Source: CAWEHU01 sp963808965 (GTDB lineage Bacteria; Pseudomonadota; Alphaproteobacteria; Acetobacterales; Acetobacteraceae). Taken from it: DNA of 64,000 bases. How positions within the stretch are numbered: position 1 is the stretch's first letter; each line of letters starts with the position of its first letter. The translations under genes and the position numbers were made by a program. The stretch lies in the NCBI GenBank assembly GCA_963808965.1, contig CAWEHU010000013.1, positions 1 to 64,000 of the forward strand, given 5' to 3'. Shown here piece after piece: positions 19,513-28,016 of the stretch. The notes beneath the pieces were generated by a model that did not search any database, was not told the origin of the DNA, and saw only the letters and a program-made list of their open reading frames with translations.

Positions 19513-20180
19513 TGGCGGCCTTCCACCCGCGGGCGGAAGACCTGCCGGCCGAGTTCCCGGTTTTTCCACTCACGGGTGCGCTGGTATTGCCGCGAGGCAA
19601 GCTGCCGCTCAACATCTTCGAGCCGCGCTACTTAGCCATGGTGGAGGACTCGCTCGGCGCGCGGCGCATGTTCGGCATGGTCCAACCGGACGCGTCGGCA
19701 CCGCGCCAGCACACCGGCCCGGGGCTGTTTCACGTCGGGTGCCTCGGTCGGCTATCCTCCTTCAGCGAGACGGACGATGGACGCTTTCTCATCACCCTTA
19801 CGGGAGTGATCCGGTTTGAAATCGCGCGGGAGGTGGAGTCGCGCAGAGGCTACCGGCGCGTTCTCGGCGACTTCACCCGCTTCCTTGAGGATCTCGATCT
19901 CTCCCCGCAGCCGATCGGCGTGCCGCGCGAGACACTGATGACGGAGCTGCGCGCCTACTTCGCCCGCAGCGGATTCGACGCTAATTGGGACGCTATCAAC
20001 CGGATGCCGGACGACATGCTGGCGATCACGCTTTGCATGGTCTGCCCGTTCGAGCCCGCCGAGAAGCAGGCATTGCTGGAGGCCCGCACGGAGGCGGATC
20101 GGGGCCGGGCGTTGCTGGCCCTCTTGCAGATGGGCGCGCTCGGCGCCAATGACGGCCACCCGGGGCGAACCGCAAGCTAG
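19512..20180 (+). CDS. Lon substrate-binding (N-terminal) domain protein
   Basis: 222 residues, resembling only the N-terminal substrate-binding domain of Lon protease: EFPVFPLTGALVLPRGKLPLNIFEPRY at the start, then HVGCLGRLSSF and FLITLTGVIRF. No ATPase or protease domain follows. Stand-alone proteins of this type are conserved in alphaproteobacteria, commonly beside a thioredoxin/TPR gene and a Trm112-like gene exactly as here. The role is unproven. The start overlaps the upstream stop, so translation is probably coupled. Confidence 0.88.
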   Translation: MAAFHPRAEDLPAEFPVFPLTGALVLPRGKLPLNIFEPRYLAMVEDSLGARRMFGMVQPDASAPRQHTGPGLFHVGCLGRLSSFSETDDGRFLITLTGVIRFEIAREVESRRGYRRVLGDFTRFLEDLDLSPQPIGVPRETLMTELRAYFARSGFDANWDAINRMPDDMLAITLCMVCPFEPAEKQALLEARTEADRGRALLALLQMGALGANDGHPGRTAS

Positions 20181-20190
20181 GAGGCCGGCC

Positions 20191-20418
20191 GTGTCCGAAA
20201 CCCCTGACCCTTCCCGTGCCGAGAAGGCGGAGCCCAAGCGGGAGGCGCCCGTGGATCCCCGGCTGCTCGAAATCCTGGTCTGCCCTGTCACGAAAGGGCC
20301 GCTGGAATACGATCGCGCAAACAACGAGCTCATCAGCCGCAAGGCAGGCCTCGCTTATCCGGTGCGCGATGGCATCCCCATCATGTTGCCGGAAGAAGCG
20401 CGCAAGCTCGAGGACTAG
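20191..20418 (+). CDS. Trm112-family protein
   Basis: 75 residues. The core ILVCPVTKGPLEYDRANNELIS and YPVRDGIPIMLPEEAR is the Trm112/YcaR fold, though only one Cys of the usual zinc-binding set remains, as in many bacterial members. A lysine- and glutamate-rich N-terminus precedes it. GTG 20191 is chosen because AGGAGG lies 6 bp upstream; an ATG at 20149 in the same frame would overlap the previous gene. Bacterial members are thought to assist methyltransferases or act as small scaffold proteins. Confidence 0.85.
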   Translation: MSETPDPSRAEKAEPKREAPVDPRLLEILVCPVTKGPLEYDRANNELISRKAGLAYPVRDGIPIMLPEEARKLED

Positions 20419-20420
20419 CC

Positions 20421-20777
20421 GTGCCCATCCCCGTCGAGATCCGGCTCAAGGAGGGCGGCAAGCGCCTGGAGGTCGATTTCGACGACGGATCGCGATTCGG
20501 CTATTCGGCCGAGTTCCTCCGCGTCGAAAGCCCAAGCGCCGAGGTCCAGGGGCACGCCCCGCACCAGAGGCAATTCATTCCAGGCCGGCGCCATGTCGAA
20601 GTCATGCGCATCGAACCCGTTGGCAACTACGCCGTGCGCCTGATCTTCGACGACCTGCACGAAACCGGCATCTATTCGTGGGAATACCTGCACGAGCTTG
20701 GCCGCGAACAGGAAGCCAAGTGGCGAACCTATCTCGATGGGCTCGCGGCAAAGGGGCTGAGCCGAGATCCGGGATAG
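20421..20777 (+). CDS. DUF971 / gamma-butyrobetaine hydroxylase N-terminal-like protein
   Basis: 118 residues. The features VEIRLKEGGKRLEVDFDDG, AEFLRVESPSAEVQGH and the late DDLHETGIYSWEYLHELG match the DUF971 domain, found alone in bacteria and fused to 2-oxoglutarate hydroxylases elsewhere. Stand-alone members are often linked to iron-sulfur or ubiquinone metabolism genes, but a function cannot be derived here. GTG start 2 bp after the Trm112-like stop indicates an operon. Confidence 0.85.
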   Translation: MPIPVEIRLKEGGKRLEVDFDDGSRFGYSAEFLRVESPSAEVQGHAPHQRQFIPGRRHVEVMRIEPVGNYAVRLIFDDLHETGIYSWEYLHELGREQEAKWRTYLDGLAAKGLSRDPG

Positions 20778-20786
20778 TGGCAGAGT

Positions 20787-21285
20787 TCACCCCGAAAGCA
20801 CGCGCAGCTCGGCCAGACCGGCCTCCAGCACAGCGCGCAGATCCGTCAAAGACAGGGCGACGCACCCCTCCGTAGGGGCAAAATCCGGACGCGCGACGTG
20901 CAGAAAAATCGCCGAGCCCCGGCCCCGCTGCACCGGAGCATCATTCCAGCCGAGCACGCCGACAACATCGTAGAGGCCGTCCTCCCGCCATAGCATCTCA
21001 TGACGTGCTGCATGCGGTAGTCGGACCATGCGGTTGTAATCAGGGTGAGTCGGGTCGTCGCACCAACCGTCCGTCGGAGCGATCGGCTCAAGAGGGACCG
21101 AGGCACGCGGCGGCGGCTGGCGATCGGCCCGGTACAGCAAGCGCCGGATCGGCAGAACGCCCGCCGGGGTGGCTCCATCCCCCTCCTGTTTGTCAGCGCC
21201 GCACGCCACCTCGGCCGAGCGCCGCCCGGAACACTTGCCCGCGCAGAACGAAGCGGCCGTCCGGATGCACCACCGCCTGGGTCAC
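20787..21285 (-). CDS. L,D-transpeptidase (YkuD) family protein, frame broken
   Basis: About 165 residues. The catalytic region IFLHVARPDFAPTEGCVALS keeps the His and the nucleophilic Cys of the YkuD fold, preceded by DKQEGDGATPAGVLPIRRLLYR typical of the short alphaproteobacterial group. As read, the downstream frame begins only at DKQEGDG; the N-terminus (TQAVVHPDGRFVLRG, then ALGRGGV) lies in another frame from GTG 21285, and one extra base near 21197 explains the break. These enzymes crosslink peptidoglycan. No signal peptide is visible, so its export is uncertain. Confidence 0.78.
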
Positions 21286-21303
21286 GTCGCGGGTGGCGGG
21301 TCG

Positions 21304-22474
21304 TCAGCGCAGAAGGTGGCCGAACCGCTCCGCTTTGGTGGCGAGGTAATGATCGTTGATCCCGTTCGGTGCGAAGACATGCCTCTCTCGCCCCACTACC
21401 TCAACGCCGCAAGCGGCGAGGGCTGCGATCTTGCCGGGATTGTTGGTCAGCAGGCGAATCCGGCGGATCCCGAGCAGGTCCAGCATCGTGGCCGCTGCCA
21501 TGAAATCGCGTTCATCCGCTTCCCAGCCCAGCGCGCGATTGGCCTCCAGCGTGTCGAGGCCTTGGTCCTGCAGCGCGTAAGCGCGCAGCTTGCTCACGAG
21601 ACCGATGCCTCGTCCTTCCTGCGCCAAATAGAGTAGGGCTCCGGCGCCCTCCTCGGTCATGCGGCGGATCGCGCCGCGGAGTTGGGGGCCGCAGTCGCAC
21701 CGAAGACTGCCGAGCAGATCGCCCGTGAAGCACTCCGAATGGAGGCGAACAAGCGGCGCGTCGGCTGCGTCGGGCTGGCCGACGAGGATCGCCAGATGCT
21801 CGGTGCCCGCATCAGGCTCGGAATGCCACGACCCGCGCGTCTTCGGCTCCATCGAGAGGGACGCGCGCCTCGGCGACCCGACGCAAGGCAGACGCCGCGG
21901 CTTTGGGATAGGCGAGCACATCTCCGGCGGACACGCTCAATAATCCGATGCGTGCCCCGAGATCCGCGGCATCGGCCCGAAAAGGGGCCGCAAGCACCGC
22001 AGGCAGCAGACGGCCGAGCTTCGCAAGAGCGAGCGCCGCCGGCGCTAGAGAGGGGGCTGGGGCCTCTTCGGGGCGGGCGGTGCGCGGCTGGTGCGCGGTG
22101 ACATCAGCAAGAGCGCGGAGCATCTCTGGTGTGAGGAGCCGCTCGGCTAGACGGAGCGCGACTACGTCCATGGTCGGGGGCTCCGGCTGGCCCAGAACCG
22201 CCGCTGCGCGAACCGGGGAAAGCAGCAACAGAGGCGGTCCCTCGCACACGGCCGTGAACTCGGCCAGTGATCCGGCCTGCGCGGTCTCCGCCGCGACGAG
22301 GACGAGAGTAGAGGAGCCGGTGAGCAGGACCGGAGTGCCGCGCCGCAATTCGGCGGCCGCGCGGTGGACGGCACGCAACGCCAAACCGGCCGAAAGCGGC
22401 TCGCCGCGAAGGTGCGCCTGTCCAGCGTCAGCGGCGAGAAGGGGCGACCTCCCACGGGAGGCGGTACACTTCAT
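21304..22474 (-). CDS. ribA: GTP cyclohydrolase II (riboflavin biosynthesis), frame broken
   Basis: About 389 residues. The C-terminal RibA domain is complete: zinc ligands in SECFTGDLLGSLRCDCG, then GAGALLYLAQEGRGIGL and LLTNNPGKIAALAACGVEVV. It opens the GTP imidazole ring to start riboflavin synthesis. The N-terminal half of about 220 residues resembles the extra, RibB-like region found in alphaproteobacterial RibA. An extra base near 21814 separates the two parts; removing it gives VVAFRADAGTEHLAILVG. As read, the N-terminal frame stops at 21812. RibA is usually essential, so sequence error is likely. Confidence 0.88.
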
Positions 22475-22692
22475 CGGCCGTGAGTAAGGGCTTTTATCAC
22501 AGCGACAATATGGCCGGTGGCCAGGATTGTTTTGGACGACCTCGCGACAATGTGAGTAAGCTCGGGCTCTCCGTTTCGCGATGGCATGAAGGAGCGGCGC
22601 GTTGGCTGCAAGTCTTCAACCCGTACGACCTTACCTGTTCCGGCGAGAACGGCAGGGTCCTGATCGGGGAATGTCTGAATTTTGTCGCGCAT
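22471..22692 (-). CDS. Small hypothetical protein upstream of ribA
   Basis: 73 residues (MRDKIQTFPDQDPAVLAGTG at the start; a central RRSFMPSRNGEPELTHIVA and a hydrophobic end ILATGHIVAVIKAL). No family was recognised. It is supported by its sensible composition and by a 4-bp ATGA overlap with ribA, while its start lies 25 bp from the divergent response-regulator start. No strong ribosome-binding site is seen. It may be a real small operon leader gene or a chance frame. Confidence 0.45.
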   Translation of the reverse strand: MRDKIQTFPDQDPAVLAGTGKVVRVEDLQPTRRSFMPSRNGEPELTHIVARSSKTILATGHIVAVIKALTHGR

Positions 22693-22717
22693 CCCGAGCG
22701 TGCGAGAGGTGGAATCA

Positions 22718-23438
22718 ATGACGGGCGAACGGCCCATTCTGATCGTGGACGATGATGGGGCGCTGCGCGAGACGCTGAGCGAACAGCTTGCCGTGGACGG
22801 CGAGTTCACCGCGGCCGAGGCTGGCACCGTCAGGGAAGCCGAGGAGATGCTGGCCGGGCGCGAATTCGCGATTCGACGCCATCATCCTTGATGTCGGGCT
22901 GCCCGATGGCGACGGCCGGGACTTCTGCTCGCGGTTGCGCCGGCAAGGTGTGAAGGTCCCGATTATCATCCTCACTGGTTCGGACGACGAGTCGGACGTG
23001 GTGCGCGGCCTCGACGCCGGCGCGAACGATTACATCGCGAAGCCCTTCCGGCTTGCGGAGTTGCTGGCCCGCGTGCGCGCGCAGCTGCGGATTTTCGAGA
23101 ATAGCGAGGACGCGGTCTTCACCATCGGGCCATACACGTTCCGGCCGTCGGCCAAGCTTTTGCAAGAGCCGGCGAGGAATCGGCGCATTCGCCTGACCGA
23201 GAAGGAAGCCGCGATCCTGAAGTTTCTTTATCGGGCCGGCACCCGCCCGGTAGCCCGGCAGGTGCTGCTCAACGAGGTGTGGGGCTACAACGCGGCCGTC
23301 ACCACGCACACGCTGGAGACGCACATCTATCGCCTGCGCCAGAAGATCGAGCCCGATCCGTCCAATGCCCGCCTGCTCGTCACCGAGGGCGGCGGCTATC
23401 GGCTGGATCCCGAGGGCGTGCCGCCGGTTCCGGCTTAG
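22718..23438 (+). CDS. OmpR-family response regulator, frame broken
   Basis: About 239 residues. The receiver domain has the acidic pair in ILIVDDDGALRETL, phospho-acceptor Asp in AIILDVGLPDGDG, conserved Thr in IIILTGSDDESD and Lys in YIAKPFRLAELLARV. A winged-helix DNA-binding domain follows (LTEKEAAILKFLYRAG, HTLETHIYRLRQKIE). An extra base near 22871 shifts the frame between the first beta strands; the two parts overlap cleanly. No histidine kinase gene is adjacent, so its sensor and target genes are unknown. Confidence 0.87.
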
Positions 23439-23492
23439 GATCAAGTCCAAGCCGCCGGGCCGGCTTGGATTGCCGGGGATGGGAGGACTGCT

Positions 23493-23861
23493 TTGCGCAC
23501 CGGCCTGCTGCTCGCCCTCTCGGTCCGTACGGCCGGCCTGCTTTTTCTCTTGTTGGTCCTCGCCTCTAGCGGCCGGGCAGCCGAGCTCAACGACTATCCG
23601 ACCGAGGCGCGGGCTGACTATGTGCTCGGCTGCATGAACGTGAACGGCGGGACGCGGGAGGCGCTGCAACGATGCTCGTGCTCGATCGACGTCATCGCCT
23701 CGATCCTTCCTTACAACCGCTACGAAGCGGCTGAGACGGTGTTGCAAATGCGCCAGGGCGCCGGGGGTTATCTCGGCCAGGAGTTCCGCGTACCGCAATC
23801 GAACGAGATCGTGCGCGAGCTGCGCGAGGCTCAGGCGGAGGCCGAAATCCGGTGCTTCTGA
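23493..23861 (+). CDS. Secreted hypothetical protein at the edge of the methanol-oxidation cluster
   Basis: 122 residues starting at TTG 23493 after a GGGAGGA site. A signal peptide (LLLALSVRTAGLLFLLLVLASSGRAAE, cleavage near residue 30) precedes a mature part of about 90 residues with four cysteines (LGCMNVNGG, LQRCSCSID and the terminal RCF). A lone RR regulator is upstream and the CXXXCW protein converges downstream with a 4-bp gap. No family recognised. Being exported and beside xox genes, it may act in the periplasm (inference only). Confidence 0.65.
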   Translation: MRTGLLLALSVRTAGLLFLLLVLASSGRAAELNDYPTEARADYVLGCMNVNGGTREALQRCSCSIDVIASILPYNRYEAAETVLQMRQGAGGYLGQEFRVPQSNEIVRELREAQAEAEIRCF

Positions 23862-23865
23862 AGGG

Positions 23866-24435
23866 CTACTCGCTTTGGCGCGGTACGGGCTCTCGCTTCT
23901 CCAGCGGCAAATGCGCCGCTTCCCATCCGTCCGTTCCGTCCGGGTACCAAGCGATGTGCGAATAGCCGAGACCCATTGCACGCTTCGCCGCGTTCCAGGA
24001 CATCCAGCAATCTTTTAGGCAGTAAAAGACGATCCACCGGTCTCGGTCGTTGCCGATGGCCAATTCGAGACCGGCGCGGAGATACGCCTCCGTCACCGGT
24101 GCCAGTTCGCCATAGCCGGTGTCCGGCAGCCATATGCTGCCCGGTATGTCGTAACGCGGCCTCGGGCGCCAGATCGTGCCTGCTGGTAAGCCGGCGGGTC
24201 TCGGCGGCTGCGGCAACACATCGACGAACACGGCGACGCCGCTCTCCCAGAGCGATTTCGCTTGATCGGTCGAGAGCACCCGCGCTCCACGCAGGGTCGG
24301 TGGGGTCGGGGCGCGGTACTCTTCAGTCCGAAAACCGGATGGCTCGGGTATCGTCGTGTCGTCACCCGCGCCGCCGAGGAGGGCCGCGGAGGCCCCCAGC
24401 GCGGCACGGCGAGTCCAGAGCTGAGGCCGGCTCAT
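23866..24435 (-). CDS. PQQ-dependent catabolism-associated CXXCW-family protein
   Basis: 189 residues. The fold is rhodanese-like: an early region with TDQAKSLWESGVAVFVDVLP, then WRPRPRYDIPGSIWLP and a conserved FYCLKDCWMSWNAAKRA block holding the paired cysteines followed by Trp. This is characteristic of the family named for its occurrence beside PQQ-dependent dehydrogenases. A short N-terminal hydrophobic segment (ALGASAALLGGAG) suggests a periplasmic or lipoprotein-like location. It is the last gene of the xoxF-xoxG-xoxJ unit, overlapping xoxJ by ATGA. Biochemical role is not established. Confidence 0.88.
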   Translation of the reverse strand: MSRPQLWTRRAALGASAALLGGAGDDTTIPEPSGFRTEEYRAPTPPTLRGARVLSTDQAKSLWESGVAVFVDVLPQPPRPAGLPAGTIWRPRPRYDIPGSIWLPDTGYGELAPVTEAYLRAGLELAIGNDRDRWIVFYCLKDCWMSWNAAKRAMGLGYSHIAWYPDGTDGWEAAHLPLEKREPVPRQSE

Positions 24436-25286
24436 GGCGCGATCAGGTTGCCCTGCTCGTCAAGCAGCGGGACGCCATAGTCCTCGAGCAGTTTGTCGAT
24501 CGCCTCCTGGTTCTCCGCGATCAACCGGTTGAGCTTGCGCTTCCATTCCTGATCGCTGTGGCGCACGCCCATCGCGATGCGGAAATCCATCGGCACGTCC
24601 GCGTGCTCCCTCAGAAGCGGCGCGACGGTGATCGGGGTGCCCGCTTGCTTCGCGTAATATCCGGCGAACGGACCCCACAGGATGCCGGCGTCGATCTCTC
24701 CCGATACAACATCGTCGACCATCGCCTTCGAGGGCGAGTCGACGCGCGTGTCCACCGTCAGCGGATACGGCTTCGCTTTGGCCATCAATCCCCGTTCGAC
24801 CATGACGGTCGCCGGCGGCGTGCCGGCGATGACGCCGATGCGCTTGTCTTTCAGCCGCGGATCGGCGAGCGTCGTCACGCCGTCCAGGCCGTTATCTCGC
24901 TTGAAGATGAGCGCGTAGACCGTGTGGTAGTAGGGATTGGTCGTCTGCACGAGGTCGTAGCCCTGCGACACGCCCATCACCACGTCGCAGCGGAACGCGT
25001 TCAACGTGTTGCGCACGAAGCCGATGACCTGCGGGTAGTAGGTGTAACTGACCGGCTCGTTCAGCTTGCTCGCGAGCAGCGTGGCCAGCTTGTTCTCGAA
25101 TCCTTCGCCCTGCTCGTCGGAGAATGGCATATTACGCGGGTCGGCGCAGACCCGGAAAACGTGCGGATCGACCAGTTCGACGGCTGCTCCAAGCCCCGAA
25201 TTCTGAGCCTGTGCGGTGTGAACGGAACACATCGCGAGCAGAACGGCGCAGATGAGATGGGCCGAGTATCGAGGCATCGCGGTCAT
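24432..25286 (-). CDS. xoxJ: Periplasmic solute-binding-like protein of XoxF methanol dehydrogenase
   Basis: 284 residues with a signal peptide (LICAVLLAMCSVHTAQAQ) and a periplasmic-binding-protein-like fold: FRVCADPRNMPFSDEQGEGFENKLA at the front, CDVVMGVSQGYDLVQTTNPYY, and a late DAGILWGPFAGYYAKQ. Homologues MxaJ and XoxJ lie next to methanol dehydrogenase genes and are thought to help assemble or activate the enzyme. Start ATG 25286 overlaps the xoxG stop (ATGA). The long open frame upstream of this ATG is xoxG shadow. Confidence 0.9.
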   Translation of the reverse strand: MTAMPRYSAHLICAVLLAMCSVHTAQAQNSGLGAAVELVDPHVFRVCADPRNMPFSDEQGEGFENKLATLLASKLNEPVSYTYYPQVIGFVRNTLNAFRCDVVMGVSQGYDLVQTTNPYYHTVYALIFKRDNGLDGVTTLADPRLKDKRIGVIAGTPPATVMVERGLMAKAKPYPLTVDTRVDSPSKAMVDDVVSGEIDAGILWGPFAGYYAKQAGTPITVAPLLREHADVPMDFRIAMGVRHSDQEWKRKLNRLIAENQEAIDKLLEDYGVPLLDEQGNLIAP

Positions 25287-25798
25287 CCCATGCACTGGTC
25301 CTCGGCGGTCGCGAACGCCGGTGGTTTCGGCTCGTGCTGGTCCGGGCGCTGACGGCCGAGAGCCCCGTCGGAGCGGGCGCGCAGATAGACGTAGATGGCG
25401 TCGATGTAGCACATCACGTTCTTGTTCTCGCCAAGCGCGGGCATCACCAGCTGCTGCGAGGCCGATACGTCCTGTTTGCCGCCCGCGACCGTGGCCAGAA
25501 AGTCGGCGTAGCTCAGGTGCTGTAGCGAATTGACGAGCGAAGGCGCATAGGTCGATCCGAGGCCGTCCGGCCCGTGGCATTGCAGGCAGTTCGCGGCGTA
25601 TCGCACGTACCCGACATAAGTGTACCAGTCGACCTTCCCATCTTTGATGTTGAAGGTCGGATTGCCGTCCTTGTCGAGGTATTTGCCATCCTGCGAGCTG
25701 ACCGATTGCGGGTCGCCCGATCCATCAGCATAGGCAAGCGTAGAGAGGAGGATCAGGATGGAGCCGCAAGCGGCGGCGGCGCGGGTACAAGATTTCAT
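25283..25798 (-). CDS. xoxG: c-type cytochrome, electron acceptor of XoxF
   Basis: 171 residues with a signal peptide (CGSILILLSTLAYAD). One haem c site is visible, CLQCH in AANCLQCHGPDGLGSTYAP, with candidate axial Met in QQLVMPALGENKNVMCYIDAI. The sequence resembles cytochrome cL/XoxG, which takes electrons from the PQQ enzyme in the periplasm. It lies between xoxF and xoxJ as in other XoxF operons. Confidence 0.92.
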   Translation of the reverse strand: MKSCTRAAAACGSILILLSTLAYADGSGDPQSVSSQDGKYLDKDGNPTFNIKDGKVDWYTYVGYVRYAANCLQCHGPDGLGSTYAPSLVNSLQHLSYADFLATVAGGKQDVSASQQLVMPALGENKNVMCYIDAIYVYLRARSDGALGRQRPDQHEPKPPAFATAEDQCMG

Positions 25799-25837
25799 CG
25801 CAGGCTTCCGAGCGGCTATGGATCACCCTTTCCCCGG

Positions 25838-25888
25838 CCCCTCCCACAAGGGGAGGGGAGGTGAAAAACCCCTCCCTTGTGGGAGGGG
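25838..25888 (-). promoter_or_regulatory. 15-bp inverted repeat between xoxF and xoxG
   Basis: Arms at 25838-25852 (CCCCTCCCACAAGGG) and 25874-25888 (CCCTTGTGGGAGGGG) are perfect inverses separated by 21 bases. The hairpin sits just after the xoxF stop and before xoxG in the same transcript, where it could protect the abundant xoxF mRNA or partly end transcription. Similar CCCCTCCC palindromes are dispersed repeats in many proteobacteria, so this may also be an inserted repeat unit. Confidence 0.6.
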
Positions 25889-25912
25889 TTGAAGGGAGGG
25901 GTTTCTCCTTAT

Positions 25913-27748
25913 TTATTGTGGCAGAGCAAAGACGGTGAGCTGCCCGCCGAGCGCCGTGTAGTTGGAAAGCGAGGCGTAGCCGCCCACAGCGCCGAGACCC
26001 GCATGCGGGTCGGTCAACCCTGCCGCGAGACCGATACCGGCCCAGCCTCCGACGCCCGAGAGCACGGCGATGTACTGCCGCCCGCCGTGTTCGTAGGTGG
26101 TTACGTTGCCTATGATTCCCGACGGGGTCTTGAACCTGTAGAGCTCTTTACCCGTCTTGGCGTCCACCGCCTTCAGATAGCCTTCCAGCGTGCCGTAGAA
26201 CACGACGCCTCCGGCTGTCGCGAGCGCGCCCGACCAGACCGAGAACAGCTCCGGGTCCGACCAGACGATCTTGCCTTGGCGAGCATCCCAGGCGATGAAG
26301 TTGCCCATCGTGTTGCCGCCCGGAGCCGGGTACATCGAGAGCGTCGCGCCGACATAGGGCTGGCCCGCCGTGTACCGAACTCGGAACGGCTCGTAGTCCA
26401 TGCACACGTGGTTGGTCGGTATGTAGAACAGCCCCGTGTCCGGCGAGAAGGCGGTCGGCTGCTGGTCCTTGGTGCCCAGCGCCGCGGGGCAGATCCCCTT
26501 GCTGTTCACGTCTTCCCCGTTGTGCTCGGTCGAGTACTGCGCAACGACCTCTGGGCGCCCATAGTTCTGGCTGTTCTTGTCCATGTCGACTTTGGTGGCC
26601 CAGTTCACCACCGGGTCAAACTTCTCGGCGACGAGCAGCTCCCCGCTCGTGCGGTCGAGCGTGTAGGCGAAGCCGTTGCGGTCGGGATGCACCAGCAGCT
26701 TGCGGTTTTGCCCGCCGATCTGCTGATCGACCAGGATCATCTCGTTGACGCCGTCGTAGTCCCACTGATCGTGCGGCGTCATCTGATAGACCCACTTCGC
26801 CATGCCGGTGTCGGGGTCGCGGGCGAAGATCGAGGTTGACCATCGGTTGTCGCCGGGCCGCTGTTTTGGGTTCCAGGTGGAAGGGTTGCTGGTGCCGTAG
26901 TAGATCAGATTGAGCTGCGGGTCGTACCAGTACCAGCCCCAGGTCGCGCCGCCGCCGATCTTCCACTGATCGCCTTGCCAGGTCTTGAGGCTGGAGTCCT
27001 TGCCGATCGGCTTGCCGAGCGAGGTGGTCTTCTCGGGATCGACCAGCATCTCGTTGTCCGGGCCGGTGGAGTAGGCGCGCCAGACCTGCTTTCCGTCACC
27101 CACGGCATAGGCCGCTATCCAGCCGCGCACGCCGAACTCGCCGCCCGAATTGCCGACGTAGACCTTGTCCTTCACCACCATCGGGGCTTCGGTGCCGGTC
27201 TCGCCCTTGCCGGGATCGCCGGTCTTCACCGACCATGCGACCTTGCCGGTCTTGGCATCCAACGCGACAAGCGTCGTGTCGGCTTGGTGCAGGAAGATCT
27301 TGCCGTCGCCATAGGCGACGCCGCGGTTCACGGTGTCGCAGCACATCACCGGGATCACGTTCGGATCCTGCTGCGGCTCGTATTTCCAGAGAATCTTGCC
27401 ATCGTTGTTCAGATCGAGGGCATAGACGATGTTCGGGAACGGCGTATGCACGTACATGACGTCGCCGATGATGAGCGGTCCGCCTTCGTGGCCGCGCAGG
27501 ACGCCGGTCGAGAATGTCCAAGCAACCTGGAGCTTGCCGACATTGGCGGCGGTAATTTGATTCAGCTTCGAGTAACGCTGGTTGTCGTACGTGCCCGTCG
27601 GCATCACCCAGTCTTTGGCATTGTCCTGCATCTTTAGCAGGTCCTGGGTTGGCGCTTGCGCCTGCGCCCGGGCAGCTGCCGAGACCGCCAGGGTCGCGGA
27701 CAGGGCGATACCTGCCAGCAGCACCATTCGTTTCGGGATTTTCTTCAT
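25913..27748 (-). CDS. xoxF: Lanthanide-type PQQ methanol dehydrogenase
   Basis: 611 residues, with a signal peptide ending near ARAQAQA (residue 31). The mature protein is an eight-bladed PQQ beta-propeller with the vicinal cysteines C136-C137 (VMCCDTV). The metal-site residues lie in GGEF (about 202-205), SNPS (287-290) and DYD (330-332). The second Asp of DYD distinguishes lanthanide XoxF from calcium MxaF, which has Ala there. It oxidises methanol to formaldehyde or formate in the periplasm. ATG 27748 follows GGAGG. The gene is the first of xoxF-xoxG-xoxJ. Confidence 0.96.
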   Translation of the reverse strand: MKKIPKRMVLLAGIALSATLAVSAAARAQAQAPTQDLLKMQDNAKDWVMPTGTYDNQRYSKLNQITAANVGKLQVAWTFSTGVLRGHEGGPLIIGDVMYVHTPFPNIVYALDLNNDGKILWKYEPQQDPNVIPVMCCDTVNRGVAYGDGKIFLHQADTTLVALDAKTGKVAWSVKTGDPGKGETGTEAPMVVKDKVYVGNSGGEFGVRGWIAAYAVGDGKQVWRAYSTGPDNEMLVDPEKTTSLGKPIGKDSSLKTWQGDQWKIGGGATWGWYWYDPQLNLIYYGTSNPSTWNPKQRPGDNRWSTSIFARDPDTGMAKWVYQMTPHDQWDYDGVNEMILVDQQIGGQNRKLLVHPDRNGFAYTLDRTSGELLVAEKFDPVVNWATKVDMDKNSQNYGRPEVVAQYSTEHNGEDVNSKGICPAALGTKDQQPTAFSPDTGLFYIPTNHVCMDYEPFRVRYTAGQPYVGATLSMYPAPGGNTMGNFIAWDARQGKIVWSDPELFSVWSGALATAGGVVFYGTLEGYLKAVDAKTGKELYRFKTPSGIIGNVTTYEHGGRQYIAVLSGVGGWAGIGLAAGLTDPHAGLGAVGGYASLSNYTALGGQLTVFALPQ

Positions 27749-28016
27749 ACGACCTCCGCTGCCTCTGTTAATTGCAGCCCGGTCGGGAAACGTCGCATCC
27801 TGTCCACCGAACCGGCCACACCAAACCGGACGGGAAGAAGCCTTCCGACAGCGTGTCACGACGAGCGCAGGACGACCCAATTCGTCCGGGTTTCTAATCG
27901 TCCTCCTGCGACGCCTTCGGAAGCATCCGCCCTCCCTTACTGCGGGTGCCCTAGAAGTCGGAGACCGGGTAAAAGCGTACGCGGCGTTGGGTTGGTCCGC
28001 AATAGGGTTCTGCCAC
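27749..28016. promoter_or_regulatory. Divergent promoter region of xoxF and the zinc hydrolase gene
   Basis: 268 bases separate the divergent xoxF and metallo-hydrolase genes and must hold their promoters. The xoxF ribosome-binding site (GGAGGT in transcript orientation) lies 5-10 bp before its ATG. No operator or sigma-factor site was identified with confidence. Confidence 0.4.
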
